NCBI GenBank assembly: GCA_945787845.1
Contig: CALZJH010000013.1
Location: 63,196 to 127,195, forward strand
Direction of reading: 5' to 3'
DNA length: 64,000 bases
From: an uncultured Woeseiaceae bacterium
GTDB lineage: Bacteria > Pseudomonadota > Gammaproteobacteria > Steroidobacterales > Woeseiaceae
The position numbers and the translations under genes were made by a program. This document shows positions 1 to 8,251 of this stretch, in pieces. How positions within the stretch are numbered: position 1 is the first letter of the stretch; each line of letters opens with the position of its first letter. The notes under the pieces were generated by a model that saw nothing but the letters and a program-made list of their open reading frames with translations, was not told the DNA's origin and made no database searches.

Positions 1-2
1 AT

Positions 3-194
3 GGTGCGGGTATATCCGGCGGTGACGGAGCTGGTATCTCTGGTGGCGATGGCGCGGGAATATCCGGTGGTGACGTTTTCGGAATTTCTGGTGGCGATAT
101 TGCGGGAATATCCGGTGGTGACGTTTTCGGAATTTCTGGTGGCGATACCGCGGGGATTTCCGGCGGAGATGTAGTCGGTATTTCTGGAGGTGAC
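3..194 (+). repeat. Eight tandem 24-bp coding repeats (GISGGD)
   Basis: Eight consecutive 24-bp units, each encoding xxGISGGD. Units 3-4 and 5-6 form a near-identical 48-bp higher-order duplication (54-99 against 102-147), so expansion was recent; the other units differ mainly at third codon positions. The array may begin before the window. Confidence 0.9.
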
Positions 195-593
195 ATCCTC
201 TCCGGACCAGTCGATAGCATCGACCGGGTCAATGGCGTATTCGAATCTATGGGCCAGATCGTAATGGCTTCGCATCAGGCGCTTGCCAATATGCGAGTTG
301 GCGATTTCGTTTCTGTACAGGGATCGGTTGTGGGGCCGGGCTGGCTTTACGCTGATGACGTGTCCGTGTCGGATAGCCTGTACGTGCCAGGGGCCACAGA
401 GGTATTCGTGACTGGCCTGCTGAGTTCAGTAGACCGCGTCGCAGGTACCGCGCAAGTCGGTGGTTTGACGATCGATTACACGCCGAGTCTGGGTAGTGGA
501 GCAGCGCCATCAGCATTGATGTGGAGCTTCGCCGGAACTCGTCCGGTAGCCGACGGCATGATGATTTCTGATCGGACTGGCGAGCTTCACTAG
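3..593 (+). CDS. Repeat protein, C-terminal part (GISGGD repeats plus DUF5666-like tail), 5' truncated
   Basis: The frame is open from the left edge to the stop at 591-593, so this is the C-terminal 196 residues of a longer protein; the ATG at 249 is internal. Residues 1-64 are eight perfect-length octapeptides of form xxGISGGD. The remainder is beta-rich, with segments such as GDFVSVQGSV and VFVTGLLSSVD that resemble the small beta-barrel modules of DUF5666 proteins (family assignment from memory, moderate). Gly/Ser/Asp-rich repeats like these suggest an extracytoplasmic or surface protein, but any signal peptide lies outside the window. Function unknown. A strong terminator follows at 661-694. 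Confidence 0.75.
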   Translation, partial: GAGISGGDGAGISGGDGAGISGGDVFGISGGDIAGISGGDVFGISGGDTAGISGGDVVGISGGDILSGPVDSIDRVNGVFESMGQIVMASHQALANMRVGDFVSVQGSVVGPGWLYADDVSVSDSLYVPGATEVFVTGLLSSVDRVAGTAQVGGLTIDYTPSLGSGAAPSALMWSFAGTRPVADGMMISDRTGELH

Positions 594-660
594 AGCTACG
601 CTAGACGATTGGTCGAAAGGGCGAAGTCGATATCGCTCATCACTCGTTCTTTCGCTTTAC

Positions 661-694
661 AAAGAACAAGGTCACTTCGGTGGCCTTTTTCTTT
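661..694 (+). terminator. Rho-independent terminator after the repeat protein
   Basis: Stem GGTCAC (670-675), loop TTCG, GTGGCC (680-685) with one G-U pair, then TTTTTCTTT. The flanking A-rich and T-rich arms extend the stem, so it could work in both directions. Confidence 0.8.
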
Positions 695-713
695 GTCCGC
701 GTTTCGTGCGGGC

Positions 714-814
714 GAAAAAAAGTCGGCGTCCCTGCCGACTTAGTTCTCGTATCAACCTATGAAAGGAGATGCGAGGGTTGGAGGAGCCGCCCCCGAGCGA
801 TTAGGGACGACTCG
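714..814 (-). ncRNA. Candidate small RNA, about 100 nt, from a CRP-type promoter to a strong terminator
   Basis: No convincing reading frame is present on either strand. On the minus strand a strong intrinsic terminator ends the segment: stem AGTCGGC (740-734), loop AGGGAC, stem GCCGACT (727-721), then six T (720-715). Upstream, a -10-like TAGTAT (826-821) and a perfect TGTGA-N6-TCACA site centred at 855.5 predict a start at 814 with exact class II spacing. The transcript would carry two C-rich anti-Shine-Dalgarno stretches, GGCTCCTCC and ATCTCCTTTC, typical of sRNAs that block translation starts. The upstream ppiC transcript has its own terminator at 881-904, so this hairpin needs another transcript to serve. 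Predicted only. Confidence 0.45.
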
Positions 815-820
815 CGAGCA

Positions 821-863
821 ATACTAGGGATACGCCCGATCCAGTGGTGTGATCAGTTTCACA
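821..863 (-). promoter_or_regulatory. CRP/Clp-type site with class II -10 element
   Basis: Positions 848-863 read TGTGATCAGTTTCACA, a perfect TGTGA-N6-TCACA palindrome. On the minus strand the hexamer TAGTAT (826-821) lies where a -10 box belongs when the site is centred at -41.5. The CRP/FNR superfamily includes CRP and xanthomonad Clp, which share this motif; which regulator binds cannot be read from the sequence. Confidence 0.6.
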
Positions 864-880
864 CTTCAATTCCCGGACAA

Positions 881-904
881 GAAAAGGGCGCCAATTGGCG
901 CCCT
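881..904 (-). terminator. Terminator of the yciB-yciI-bolA-ppiC unit
   Basis: Perfect inverted repeat AGGGCGCC (885-892), loop AATT, GGCGCCCT (897-904). On the minus strand it is followed by TTTTC. It lies 38 bp past the ppiC stop. Confidence 0.85.
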
Positions 905-941
905 AAACTGAATGAATCTGGTGTATTAAGTTAACTAGGTA

Positions 942-1739
942 CTATTCCGATCCGGTGTCGCGCAGTCCGGCGATGAAGTCCCGCAGTTTCTGCTGCTCAA
1001 CTTGCTGTTTCAAGACGTCGGTTACGCTGTCATACGGTGGTGGCGGAGACTCCCGCGAATCTTCACGCAGAATGACGTGCCACCCGAATTGGGTCTGAAC
1101 CGGGATCTTGGTGAACTCACCATCACCCAGTGCAACGACAGCCGACGAGAATTCACCGACCATTTGTTCAGGGGGGAACCAACCCAGGTCACCGCCTGAG
1201 GGGCCGGACGGACCGGTCGATTTTTCTTTGGCAAGTTCCGCAAAGTCTGAGCCGCCTTCCAGTTCAGAAATCACGGCGATCGCTTCGCCCTGAGTTTCCA
1301 GCAGTATGTGGCGGGCCTTGTATTCCAGCGGCGGGGCGAGCTTTATTTGCTCGGCGTACACGGCCTGCATCTCTTCTTCCGTCGCCGGGTTGTTCGTCAC
1401 GAAGTCCGTAGCAACGGCCTGCGCGAGGATAGCCCGTGTCTGGAGTTCCAGCTGCGCCTGCATCCGCGGACTTTCCTTCAGGACCTTGGCTCGAGGGTTA
1501 TCGGACAAAAGATAGATATCGGTGAGCTCTTCACGTACCAGGGCGGCTTCCTGCTCTGTCGCCTGATCAGCGGGTTTCTGGATGCGCGACTCGAGGTACA
1601 TGTTGAAGACGTTGGGATCAATGCTGATGGCAGGCGCATTCTGCGCCCACAATGCGCTTGACGTGGTGAGTGCGACGGTGCCGGCCACGGCTGCCAATCG
1701 CGTGATGCGGGTAGCCCCGGCGCGGATTGAAAAAGTCAT
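942..1739 (-). CDS. Periplasmic parvulin-type peptidyl-prolyl isomerase
   Basis: A 265-residue exported foldase. The start at 1739 is preferred over the upstream in-frame start at 1928 because it has an AGAGGA ribosome site and opens directly into a signal peptide (MTFSIRAG..., hydrophobic core LAAVAGTVALTTSSALWA, cleavage near WAQ). The middle is an N-terminal helical chaperone-like region; residues ~135-225 are a parvulin rotamase domain with the family signatures ARHILLE, GDLGWF and FGWHVI. It would isomerise Xaa-Pro bonds of envelope proteins, like SurA or PpiD. It is the last gene of the yciB-yciI-bolA unit and ends just before a strong terminator. Confidence 0.88.
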   Translation of the reverse strand: MTFSIRAGATRITRLAAVAGTVALTTSSALWAQNAPAISIDPNVFNMYLESRIQKPADQATEQEAALVREELTDIYLLSDNPRAKVLKESPRMQAQLELQTRAILAQAVATDFVTNNPATEEEMQAVYAEQIKLAPPLEYKARHILLETQGEAIAVISELEGGSDFAELAKEKSTGPSGPSGGDLGWFPPEQMVGEFSSAVVALGDGEFTKIPVQTQFGWHVILREDSRESPPPPYDSVTDVLKQQVEQQKLRDFIAGLRDTGSE

Positions 1740-1818
1740 ATTGGTTCCTCTTAGCGAAGTTTGCGCATGATATACGAATAAATAGACCTGCGCGGGGAAT
1801 TGCAGGGGCAAACAGGGG

Positions 1819-2088
1819 TTATGCGGTGGGAGCCCTGGCCTGGATTCGGAGCGCGTGTATGTCGGTTTCCATGAGGGATCCCATCGCGTCGTAAACCAGG
1901 CGGTGAGAGGCGAGCGGGCGCTTGCCACGGAAGGCTTCTGACTCGATCGTCACATCGAAGTGGCCGCGGCCGTCCTGGGCTCCGGCGTGACCCGCATGAA
2001 GATGGCTTTGGTCCTTGACCAGCATGTACGTTGGATGAAACGCCTCTGTGAGCAGCGCCTCGATTTTCGCGACACGGTCAGCGCTCAT
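1819..2088 (-). CDS. bolA: BolA family protein
   Basis: 89 residues, normal BolA length. The body contains the BolA signature region with [16 protein letters not shown] and [13 protein letters not shown], forming the alpha-beta KH-like fold; the conserved His residues can bind a shared [2Fe-2S] cluster with monothiol glutaredoxins. Family members act in iron-sulphur trafficking and in shape or stress responses. The ATG overlaps the yciI stop in an ATGA, so the two are translationally coupled. The length and the HLHAGH motif fit BolA rather than the shorter IbaG, but the subtype is not certain. Confidence 0.88.
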   Translation of the reverse strand: MSADRVAKIEALLTEAFHPTYMLVKDQSHLHAGHAGAQDGRGHFDVTIESEAFRGKRPLASHRLVYDAMGSLMETDIHALRIQARAPTA

Positions 2089-2384
2089 GGCAGAACTCGA
2101 ATGTAGGGCTTCACCGTCACCTGCTCGTAGACGCCAGCTTCAACGTAAGGGTCGCTATCGGCCCAGGCCCTGGCGTCTTCGAGTGAGTCGAATTCCGCCA
2201 CGACAAGGCTGCCGGTGAACCCGGCGGGTCCGGGGTCCGGAGCGTCGACGGCCGGGTGTGGGCCGGCAATAAGCAGGCGACCTTCATCCCGCAATGCCGT
2301 GAGGCGCGCAACGTGATCAGGCCGCGCCGCGAGACGTTTTTCGAGCGAGTCCTCAATATCCTCGCTGATAATTGCGTACCACAT
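2085..2384 (-). CDS. yciI: YciI family protein
   Basis: 99 residues in the ferredoxin-like YciI/YCII fold. The start MWYAIISED at 2384 is chosen because YciI proteins begin at this strand; the in-frame ATG at 2420 lies inside yciB. Conserved features include the R-P-x-H motif (ARPDHVARL), the GPHPAVD loop, and [16 protein letters not shown] near the C-terminus. The catalytic role is unknown; some relatives are dehydrochlorinase-like enzymes. It sits between yciB and bolA, the order yciB-yciI seen in Escherichia coli, with one base to the yciB stop and an ATGA overlap with bolA. Confidence 0.88.
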   Translation of the reverse strand: MWYAIISEDIEDSLEKRLAARPDHVARLTALRDEGRLLIAGPHPAVDAPDPGPAGFTGSLVVAEFDSLEDARAWADSDPYVEAGVYEQVTVKPYIRVLP

Positions 2385-2385
2385 G

Positions 2386-2952
2386 CTAGTGCTCGGCTTC
2401 CTCATCGTCTTCATCGCCAATGATATTCGCTATCCACAACGTCTGCGCCACCATGAACACGAAGGAGAAGGCCATCAGTCCAAAAACTTTGAACGTTGCC
2501 CAAGTCTTTTCCGAAAAGTTATAAGCCACGTAAATATTCAGTAGCCCGGCAACCACGAAGAAAGCCACCCAGATCAGGTTCAGGTTCTTCCACTGCGACG
2601 GTGAAATCTTTTCGAGGTTGATGCCTTCGACAAGCCCGAACACACGTTGGGCCAGCGGTTTGTCGCCCAGCCAGGTACTGGCGAGGAACGCGACGCCCAC
2701 CACCCAGTAGAACGCGGTCGGCTTCCAGTAGGTGAAGTAGGGATTGCGGAAGTACAGGGTGAGTCCGCCCAATGCCAGGGCAAAAATGGTCGACCACAGG
2801 TACATTTTGTCGAGCGAGCCGGTGCGCACGGTCTTGATCGCCAGGCCGATGGGCATGGCGATCATCAGGACGGTCACGGCCGCGTAGATGTCCTTGAGGA
2901 ATAAAGCCCCAAGAAACAGCAGCAGCGGGAATAGTTCGAATATCATGTTCAT
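2386..2952 (-). CDS. yciB: Inner-membrane septation protein YciB (IspZ family)
   Basis: 188 residues with about five membrane helices: [54 protein letters not shown] and the C-terminal [18 protein letters not shown]. The family signatures DPxxFxxWKPTxxNW-like (here [11 protein letters not shown]) and LNxxVAxxFSxxxWxxFK ([18 protein letters not shown]) are present, and the tail is acidic. YciB interacts with the elongation and division machinery and affects envelope integrity. Either of two ATGs (2952 or 2946) could start it. First gene of a four-gene minus-strand unit. Confidence 0.93.
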   Translation of the reverse strand: MNMIFELFPLLLFLGALFLKDIYAAVTVLMIAMPIGLAIKTVRTGSLDKMYLWSTIFALALGGLTLYFRNPYFTYWKPTAFYWVVGVAFLASTWLGDKPLAQRVFGLVEGINLEKISPSQWKNLNLIWVAFFVVAGLLNIYVAYNFSEKTWATFKVFGLMAFSFVFMVAQTLWIANIIGDEDDEEAEH

Positions 2953-2963
2953 AGCGGTCGCGA

Positions 2964-3013
2964 ATAATAGCTCATGAAACGGGCTATGCGCGAGCCTGCT
3001 GCTCGCCTACAAT
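2964..3013. promoter_or_regulatory. Divergent -10 elements for yciB (minus) and yciO (plus)
   Basis: On the minus strand TATTAT (2969-2964) lies 11 bp before the yciB ATG. On the plus strand TACAAT (3008-3013) lies 6 bp before the yciO GTG. Both are 5/6 matches to TATAAT. No good -35 boxes are visible. If real, both mRNAs would have almost no leader. Confidence 0.35.
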
Positions 3014-3019
3014 TCGCGC

Positions 3020-3640
3020 GTGGCTAAATTGATCGAAGTTCATCCTCAGGACCCGCAACCGCGCCGGGTTCGTAAAATCGTCGACAGAATTCGCGACGGT
3101 GCCCTGATCGCGTACCCGACCGATTCGAGCTACGCCTTCGGCTGCCGTATCGGCGACAAGAGGGCGATTGAACGAATTCACCGCATTCGCCGAACCGACA
3201 AGCGGCACAACTTCACGTTGGTCTGCGAGGATCTCTCCGAGATCAGTGTCTACGCGAAGGTGGATAACTGGGCATATCGCCTGATCAAGTCGCTGACTCC
3301 GGGGCCGTATACGTTTATCCTGCCGGCGACGCGTCAGCTGCCGAAGATGTTGCAGAATCCCAAGCGGCGCACCATTGGCATCAGGGTGCCGGACCACAAG
3401 CTGGTTAGCGCCATGCTCGATGAGCTGGGTGAGCCTATTATGAGTTCGACCCTGTCGTTGCCGGGTGACGACCACCCCCTGACGGACCCGCTGGAGATCG
3501 AAGAGCGCATCGGTCACGAGATAGAGGTCATCATCGACTGCGGGCCCACAGGGCTCGAGCCGACGTCCATTCTCGATCTATCCGAGGGCACGGTCGAGGT
3601 CCTCAGGATAGGTCGTGGCGACGTCAGTCAGTTCACCTGA
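3020..3640 (+). CDS. yciO: YciO/YrdC/Sua5 family protein
   Basis: 206 residues, the length of YciO. The YrdC fold is shown by the N-terminal GALIAYPTDSSYAFGC nucleotide-binding segment, the KRHNFTLVCEDL strand, and the TPGPYTFILPAT and RTIGIRVPDH motifs. YrdC/Sua5 enzymes form threonylcarbamoyl-AMP for tRNA t6A modification; YciO is a paralogue whose exact role is less clear. Start is a GTG with no Shine-Dalgarno sequence, just downstream of a -10-like TACAAT, so the message may be leaderless. It is followed by scpA after 46 bp, a frequent neighbour. Confidence 0.88.
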   Translation: MAKLIEVHPQDPQPRRVRKIVDRIRDGALIAYPTDSSYAFGCRIGDKRAIERIHRIRRTDKRHNFTLVCEDLSEISVYAKVDNWAYRLIKSLTPGPYTFILPATRQLPKMLQNPKRRTIGIRVPDHKLVSAMLDELGEPIMSSTLSLPGDDHPLTDPLEIEERIGHEIEVIIDCGPTGLEPTSILDLSEGTVEVLRIGRGDVSQFT

Positions 3641-3686
3641 TTATCGATAGATGCGATAGAATGCCGGCATCGCAGCCGGAACCCGT

Positions 3687-4592
3687 ATGAAGCCCGAACT
3701 CACAGTCGTGAACCCTGAAGACGCGCCCAAGCCGCCTCAGGACGAGAAACAGTCGCCCGCACAGGCAGAAATGCCGTTCGCCGTCGTAGATGGCGAGCCG
3801 GTAACGACGTTGCCGCAGGACCTGTACATCCCGCCTTACGCACTGCAGGTATTCCTGGAGGCATTTGAGGGACCTCTGGATCTGCTGCTGTACCTGATCC
3901 GGCGCCAGAATATCGACATTCTGGATATTCCCATCGCCGAAATCACGAAGCAGTACGTGCAGTACATCGAGGTCATGAAGGAGCTGCAGCTCGAGTTGGC
4001 AGGCGAGTATCTCCTGATGGCCGCCATGCTGGCCGAGATCAAATCGCGGATGCTGCTGCCAAGACCCGAGTCGCACGAGGAAGAAGAGGACGATCCGCGG
4101 GCCGAACTCGTCCGCCGGCTGCAGGAGTACGAGCGCTACAAGCAGGCTGCAGATGATATCTCGGACTTGCCGCGTCTTGAGCGTGACGTGTTTGTCGCAA
4201 CCGCTGAGGCTCCCGAGCGCAAAGTCGTTACCAAGATGCCGGACATCACGTTGAAGGAGTTGCTCCTTGCGTTTCATGATGTTCTCAAGCGCGCGGAGAT
4301 GTTTTCAAATCTCCAGATGCATCGCGAGCCATTGTCGGTTCGGCAGCGCATGAGCGAAATTCTCTCGCGCATCAAAGCCAGCAATTTCACGGGATTTGCC
4401 AATCTGTTTGATCCCGAGGAGGGCCGCATGGGCGTCGCCGTGACGTTCATCGCCATCCTGGAACTCCTGCGCGAGTCGATGATCGAGGTCGTGCAGTCGG
4501 ACGAATACGCACCCTTGCACGTTCGTGCAGCATCTACCGTACACCTGGTTTCCGACGATGAGCCGGCCGATGATGCCGACGCTCACGAATAG
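3687..4592 (+). CDS. scpA: Segregation and condensation protein A
   Basis: 301-residue kleisin. A charged, Pro-rich leader of about 50 residues precedes the ScpA core, which starts at VFLEAFEGPLDLLLYLIRRQNIDI (conserved FEGPLDLLL motif). The central part is acidic (HEEEEDD) and the C-terminal winged helix (VAVTFIAILELLRESMIEVVQ) is the SMC head-binding element. It bridges SMC ATPase heads and recruits ScpB for chromosome organisation. It is followed immediately by scpB. Confidence 0.95.
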   Translation: MKPELTVVNPEDAPKPPQDEKQSPAQAEMPFAVVDGEPVTTLPQDLYIPPYALQVFLEAFEGPLDLLLYLIRRQNIDILDIPIAEITKQYVQYIEVMKELQLELAGEYLLMAAMLAEIKSRMLLPRPESHEEEEDDPRAELVRRLQEYERYKQAADDISDLPRLERDVFVATAEAPERKVVTKMPDITLKELLLAFHDVLKRAEMFSNLQMHREPLSVRQRMSEILSRIKASNFTGFANLFDPEEGRMGVAVTFIAILELLRESMIEVVQSDEYAPLHVRAASTVHLVSDDEPADDADAHE

Positions 4593-4610
4593 CATCGAGA
4601 TACACGAGTA

Positions 4611-5441
4611 ATGGAAGCAAATGAAATAAAACATTTCATCGAGGCGGCGCTGCTGGCAGCGGGCCGCCCGCTGAATATCGATCAGCTCAAGGGCCTGTTT
4701 GACGGGCGCACGGCGCCGGAAAAGGCCGAGATACGACAGGCCATTGCGACGCTTAACGAAGAATACGAAGAACGCGGCATCGTTATTTCGGAAGTGGCAT
4801 CGGGCTTCCGGATGCAGGTGAAGTCTGCGATGGCGGATCGCCTGCACAAGTTGTGGGAAGAACGTCCGCCGCGCTATTCGCGCGCGCTTTTCGAAACGCT
4901 GGCGCTGATCGCCTACCGGCAGCCAATCACGCGCGGTGATATCGAGGATATTCGCGGCGTATCGGTGAGCTCTAACATCATTCGTCAGTTACTTGAGCGT
5001 GACTGGGTTCGAGTTGTTGGCCATCGCGATGTCCCGGGGCGTCCCGCGATGTTCGGTACGACGAAGGGGTTCCTGGATTATTTCAGCCTGAAGAAACTCG
5101 ACGATTTGCCGCCGCTCGCGGATCTGTCGGATTGGGAGAACCTCCGTATTCAGCTGAACCTGCCCGAGGTCGAGGACCAGTTGGAAACGGGTGCCGAGGA
5201 AGCGGTCGACGCGGTGGTATCGGAATTGCCGGTTCTCTATCCTGAAGATTCGGACGAGGCTGAAGCCGGCGAGGAATTCCCGGACGAAGATGCTGTAGCC
5301 GAGGCTTTGGCCAAGGCTGAAGCCGTAGAGGAACTGCCGGAGCTGCAGCCGGTCGTGGAGGAGTCCGTCGCCGCAGAACACACCGACGAGGAGCCTGAAG
5401 AGGAACTTGTCGTCAAAGAATGGCCGGACCCGGTTGCCTGA
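4611..5441 (+). CDS. scpB: Segregation and condensation protein B
   Basis: 276 residues. Residues 1-180 hold the two winged-helix domains with the family signature [21 protein letters not shown] and the RGRPxxFGTTxxFLxYF motif (here [17 protein letters not shown]). The C-terminal 90 residues are a low-complexity acidic tail rich in Glu, Asp and Ala, longer than in many homologues. ScpB dimerises and binds ScpA in the SMC complex. Its last 35 bases overlap the rluB-like gene. Confidence 0.95.
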   Translation: MEANEIKHFIEAALLAAGRPLNIDQLKGLFDGRTAPEKAEIRQAIATLNEEYEERGIVISEVASGFRMQVKSAMADRLHKLWEERPPRYSRALFETLALIAYRQPITRGDIEDIRGVSVSSNIIRQLLERDWVRVVGHRDVPGRPAMFGTTKGFLDYFSLKKLDDLPPLADLSDWENLRIQLNLPEVEDQLETGAEEAVDAVVSELPVLYPEDSDEAEAGEEFPDEDAVAEALAKAEAVEELPELQPVVEESVAAEHTDEEPEEELVVKEWPDPVA

Positions 5442-6225
5442 ACGAATTCAAAAAATCCTCGCGGCTGCCGGTCACGGCTCACGCCGCAAAGTTGAAGCCT
5501 GGATCAGGGAAGGCCGTCTTGCAGTCAACGGACGTCAGGCCGAACTCGGCGAGCACATCGAGGGTACGGAACGCATAACGCTGGATGGCCGACCACTGGC
5601 GTTGCGGCGATTTCAGCAACCGCATCGCTATATCATCTATAACAAGCCCGGCAACGAAGTTACGTCGCGAGAGGATCCTGAGGGTCGCAAGCTTGTGTTT
5701 GATTCCCTGCCCAGGCTCAAGGGCGCGCGCTGGGTCGCCGTGGGCCGTCTCGACCTTTCCACGACCGGGTTGCTCCTGTTTACGACCGATGGCGCGCTCG
5801 CCAATGCGCTGATGCACCCTTCTGCCGAGATTACGCGCAAGTATGCCGTTCGTGTACATGGCGACCCCAGCCAGGCTGAACTCGACACTCTGAAAAACGG
5901 CGTCACGCTTGAAGACGGACCTGCACACTTCGAGACCATCGAATTCAGTGGTGGGGAAGGCAGCAATCGCTGGTTCAATGTCTCGCTAAAGGAAGGGCGC
6001 AATCGCGAAGTCCGCCGCCTCTGGGACGCGATCGGCTATGAGGTCAGTCGACTGATTCGTGTGGCGTACGGGCCGCTGCAGCTGCCGCGCCATCTCCGCC
6101 GCGGCAAATACGAGGCGTTAACGCCGGCCCAGGTTCGATCTCTGTATATTGCGGGCGGACTCAAGCCGCCGGACAGCCCGGTTCACCACCACAAGAAGAA
6201 AAAGAAAAAAAGAAAACGCTACTGA
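5407..6225 (+). CDS. rluB: 23S rRNA pseudouridine synthase, RluB type
   Basis: 272 residues at most. An S4 RNA-binding domain ([22 protein letters not shown]) leads into the RsuA/RluB/E/F catalytic domain with the signature [17 protein letters not shown], whose Asp is the nucleophile, and the motif [12 protein letters not shown]. RluB modifies U2605 of 23S rRNA in Escherichia coli. The tail is strongly basic ([13 protein letters not shown]), probably extra rRNA contact. The start is uncertain: TTG at 5407 inside scpB, or TTG at 5434. Neighbouring scpA-scpB is the usual context. Its 3' end overlaps the convergent yciK by 7 bp. Confidence 0.92.
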   Translation: MSSKNGRTRLPERIQKILAAAGHGSRRKVEAWIREGRLAVNGRQAELGEHIEGTERITLDGRPLALRRFQQPHRYIIYNKPGNEVTSREDPEGRKLVFDSLPRLKGARWVAVGRLDLSTTGLLLFTTDGALANALMHPSAEITRKYAVRVHGDPSQAELDTLKNGVTLEDGPAHFETIEFSGGEGSNRWFNVSLKEGRNREVRRLWDAIGYEVSRLIRVAYGPLQLPRHLRRGKYEALTPAQVRSLYIAGGLKPPDSPVHHHKKKKKKRKRY

Positions 6226-6971
6226 GCGTCGAAACTCTCCCCCGTAACACCTTTGCTGTCGGGTCCAAGCAGGAACACGTAAGGCGCGAGGATGTCCTCA
6301 GGTCGCTTCAGGAGGTCTCGGTCCTCGGCCGGGTAAGCGGCCAGACGCATGTTGGTGCGGGTGGCTCCCGGGTTGATGCAGTTGGACCTGAGCTTGCTGT
6401 GGCGGTGCTCATCGGCCAGGACCTGGGACAGGCCCTCGGTCGCAAACTTCGACGCGGCATACGCGCCCCAGAAGGCCTTGCCGGTACGCCCGACACCGCT
6501 GCTCGTGAAAATAACGGATGGGTCCTCTGACTTCTGCAGCAGCGGCAAGAACACCTGCGTCATGGCGAAGACGGAAGTGACGTTCACGTGCATGACCTTT
6601 TGCCACAGTACGGCGTCGTACTGCTCGATGGAGTAGCGTTCACCGAGGATGCTCGCATTGAGAACCAGGCCATCGAGACGACCGAATTCTGTTTCGAGGC
6701 TTTGGGCAAGCGTCGTGTAGGACTCGGCGTTGGCGGACTCAAGGTCCATGACGGCGATTGACGGGCGAGGCGCACCGTCTATGTCCTCGATCGCGTCATA
6801 GATCTTCTCCAGTTTTTGAACGCTGCGGCCGTGGAGGATGATCTGCGCGCCCAGGCTGGCAGCGTGCAGGGCCAGTGCCTTGCCAATGCCATCGCTGGAG
6901 CCGGTAATCAGGATAGTGCGATCCCGCAGAATGTTGTCGGGGTAGGTGTACGACCGCGGGTCAATACTCAA
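6219..6971 (-). CDS. yciK: Short-chain dehydrogenase/reductase, YciK type
   Basis: 250 residues, classical SDR. The cofactor loop is [12 protein letters not shown] (TGxxxGIG), the NNAG-like motif is LNASILG, and the catalytic Ser-Tyr-Lys set is SSGVG followed by YAASK. The [10 protein letters not shown] stretch after beta-2 has the Arg that favours NADP(H). The N-terminal [13 protein letters not shown] matches YciK oxidoreductases. The substrate is unknown. Its start overlaps the rmuC stop by 4 bp, so it is the last gene of the mtaD-ubiG-gph-rmuC unit. Confidence 0.88.
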   Translation of the reverse strand: MSIDPRSYTYPDNILRDRTILITGSSDGIGKALALHAASLGAQIILHGRSVQKLEKIYDAIEDIDGAPRPSIAVMDLESANAESYTTLAQSLETEFGRLDGLVLNASILGERYSIEQYDAVLWQKVMHVNVTSVFAMTQVFLPLLQKSEDPSVIFTSSGVGRTGKAFWGAYAASKFATEGLSQVLADEHRHSKLRSNCINPGATRTNMRLAAYPAEDRDLLKRPEDILAPYVFLLGPDSKGVTGESFDAQ

Positions 6972-8251
6972 GAGTCGTTTCCTTCAATCATGGTCCGCGG
7001 AACGGGTTCCAGCGATTCCAGTTTTTCAATCTCCTTTTTGCCATGCACGCCAAGTTCTGTGAACTTGCGCGCCCCCGGCAAGACCTTGCGTTCCAGCGAG
7101 CCAACGGCCTTGTTGTAGTTCTCAACGCTGCTCGCGAGTTGGCGGCCAACGCGATTCATGTGCGTGACAAACGTACCCAAGCGACCGTAAAGGTCCTCAG
7201 CCAGGACCCGAATTTCCTTCGCATTATCGGCGAGAGAAAGCTGCCGCCAGCCATAGGCCACGGCTTTCAACAGTGCGACGAAACTGGTCGGGGTGGCGAG
7301 AATGATCTGCTGCGACAGTGCGTACTCGATCAGGTCAGGTTCTTCCGCGAGCGCAGCGCTGAGGAACTGGTCCCCTGGGATGAACAGTATGACGAACTCG
7401 GGGCTGTCATCGAATTGTTTCCAGTAGCTCTTTGACGCGAGCATGCGAATGTGACCGCGGACGTTCTTTGCGTGGCGCTCGAGCCCGAGTTTGCGTTGGG
7501 CGTCGTCTTCAGCCTCGACCGCAGCAAGGTACGCATCGAGCGGCGTTTTTACGTCGACCACAAGTTGCCGCTGGTCCGGCATGTTGACGATCATATCCGG
7601 ACGAATGATCTGGTCATCGCCAACGGTGTGCACCTGTTCGACAAAGTCGCAATGCTCGACCATGCCGGCAAGTTCGACAAGACGTCGCAAGGTGATTTCA
7701 CCCCATTGGCCCCGCACTTCGGGCCGGCGTAGTGCCTTGACGAGGTTTTGCGTCTCCTGCGTTAGCGACTTCTGATTGAGCTGCATGGATTCCAGTTGGC
7801 TCTTGATGCCGCCGTAGGCCTCGCTGCGGGCCTTCTCAAGTTCCGTTATCTGGTGGTGGGAGGCCTGGATGGCGTCCTTGATGGGTTTCACCAGTTCCTC
7901 AACGGCTTTCTCGCGCTTTTCGAAGTTGCTCTCTACCTTGGCTTGCCGGGTTTCGAGGTTTTGCTCGGCGAGTTTCAGGAAGGTGTCGCTGTTGGCACGC
8001 AACGAGCGATTCGAAATATCCGCGAAGGCCTGCGTCAGCTTGGCGTTGGCAAGCTCAAATGCTGCCTCGCGCTCGGCCTGCAGGGCTTCCTGATTCTTGA
8101 GGTTGGCTTCAGCCCCTGCGAGTTGGTCGAGCAGCTTATTCCGATTGCGACGCGCCACCAGCCACATGATCAGCAGGCCCAGCAGGAGGCCAATGCCGAG
8201 GGCCGGTAGCCCGACTTGCACGTACACAGAATCAATCGAGATGGAGATCAT
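6968..8251 (-). CDS. rmuC: DNA recombination protein RmuC
   Basis: 427 residues. One N-terminal membrane helix (LPALGIGLLLGLLIMWLVARR) anchors a coiled coil of about 120 residues (rich in Glu, Gln, Lys and Ala), followed by the RmuC nuclease-like domain with RGQWGEITLRRLVELAGM, PDMIVNMP, VDVKTPLDAYL and FVILFIPGDQFLSAAL. RmuC limits inversions and other short-repeat recombination and defends against some foreign DNA. Its ATG overlaps the gph stop (TGATG) and its stop overlaps the yciK start. Confidence 0.93.
   Translation of the reverse strand: MISISIDSVYVQVGLPALGIGLLLGLLIMWLVARRNRNKLLDQLAGAEANLKNQEALQAEREAAFELANAKLTQAFADISNRSLRANSDTFLKLAEQNLETRQAKVESNFEKREKAVEELVKPIKDAIQASHHQITELEKARSEAYGGIKSQLESMQLNQKSLTQETQNLVKALRRPEVRGQWGEITLRRLVELAGMVEHCDFVEQVHTVGDDQIIRPDMIVNMPDQRQLVVDVKTPLDAYLAAVEAEDDAQRKLGLERHAKNVRGHIRMLASKSYWKQFDDSPEFVILFIPGDQFLSAALAEEPDLIEYALSQQIILATPTSFVALLKAVAYGWRQLSLADNAKEIRVLAEDLYGRLGTFVTHMNRVGRQLASSVENYNKAVGSLERKVLPGARKFTELGVHGKKEIEKLESLEPVPRTMIEGNDS

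Noticed and set aside
680..934. 84-codon open frame in the intergenic region
   Set aside because: It starts inside the terminator stem, crosses a second terminator and a CRP-type palindrome, and has no family likeness.
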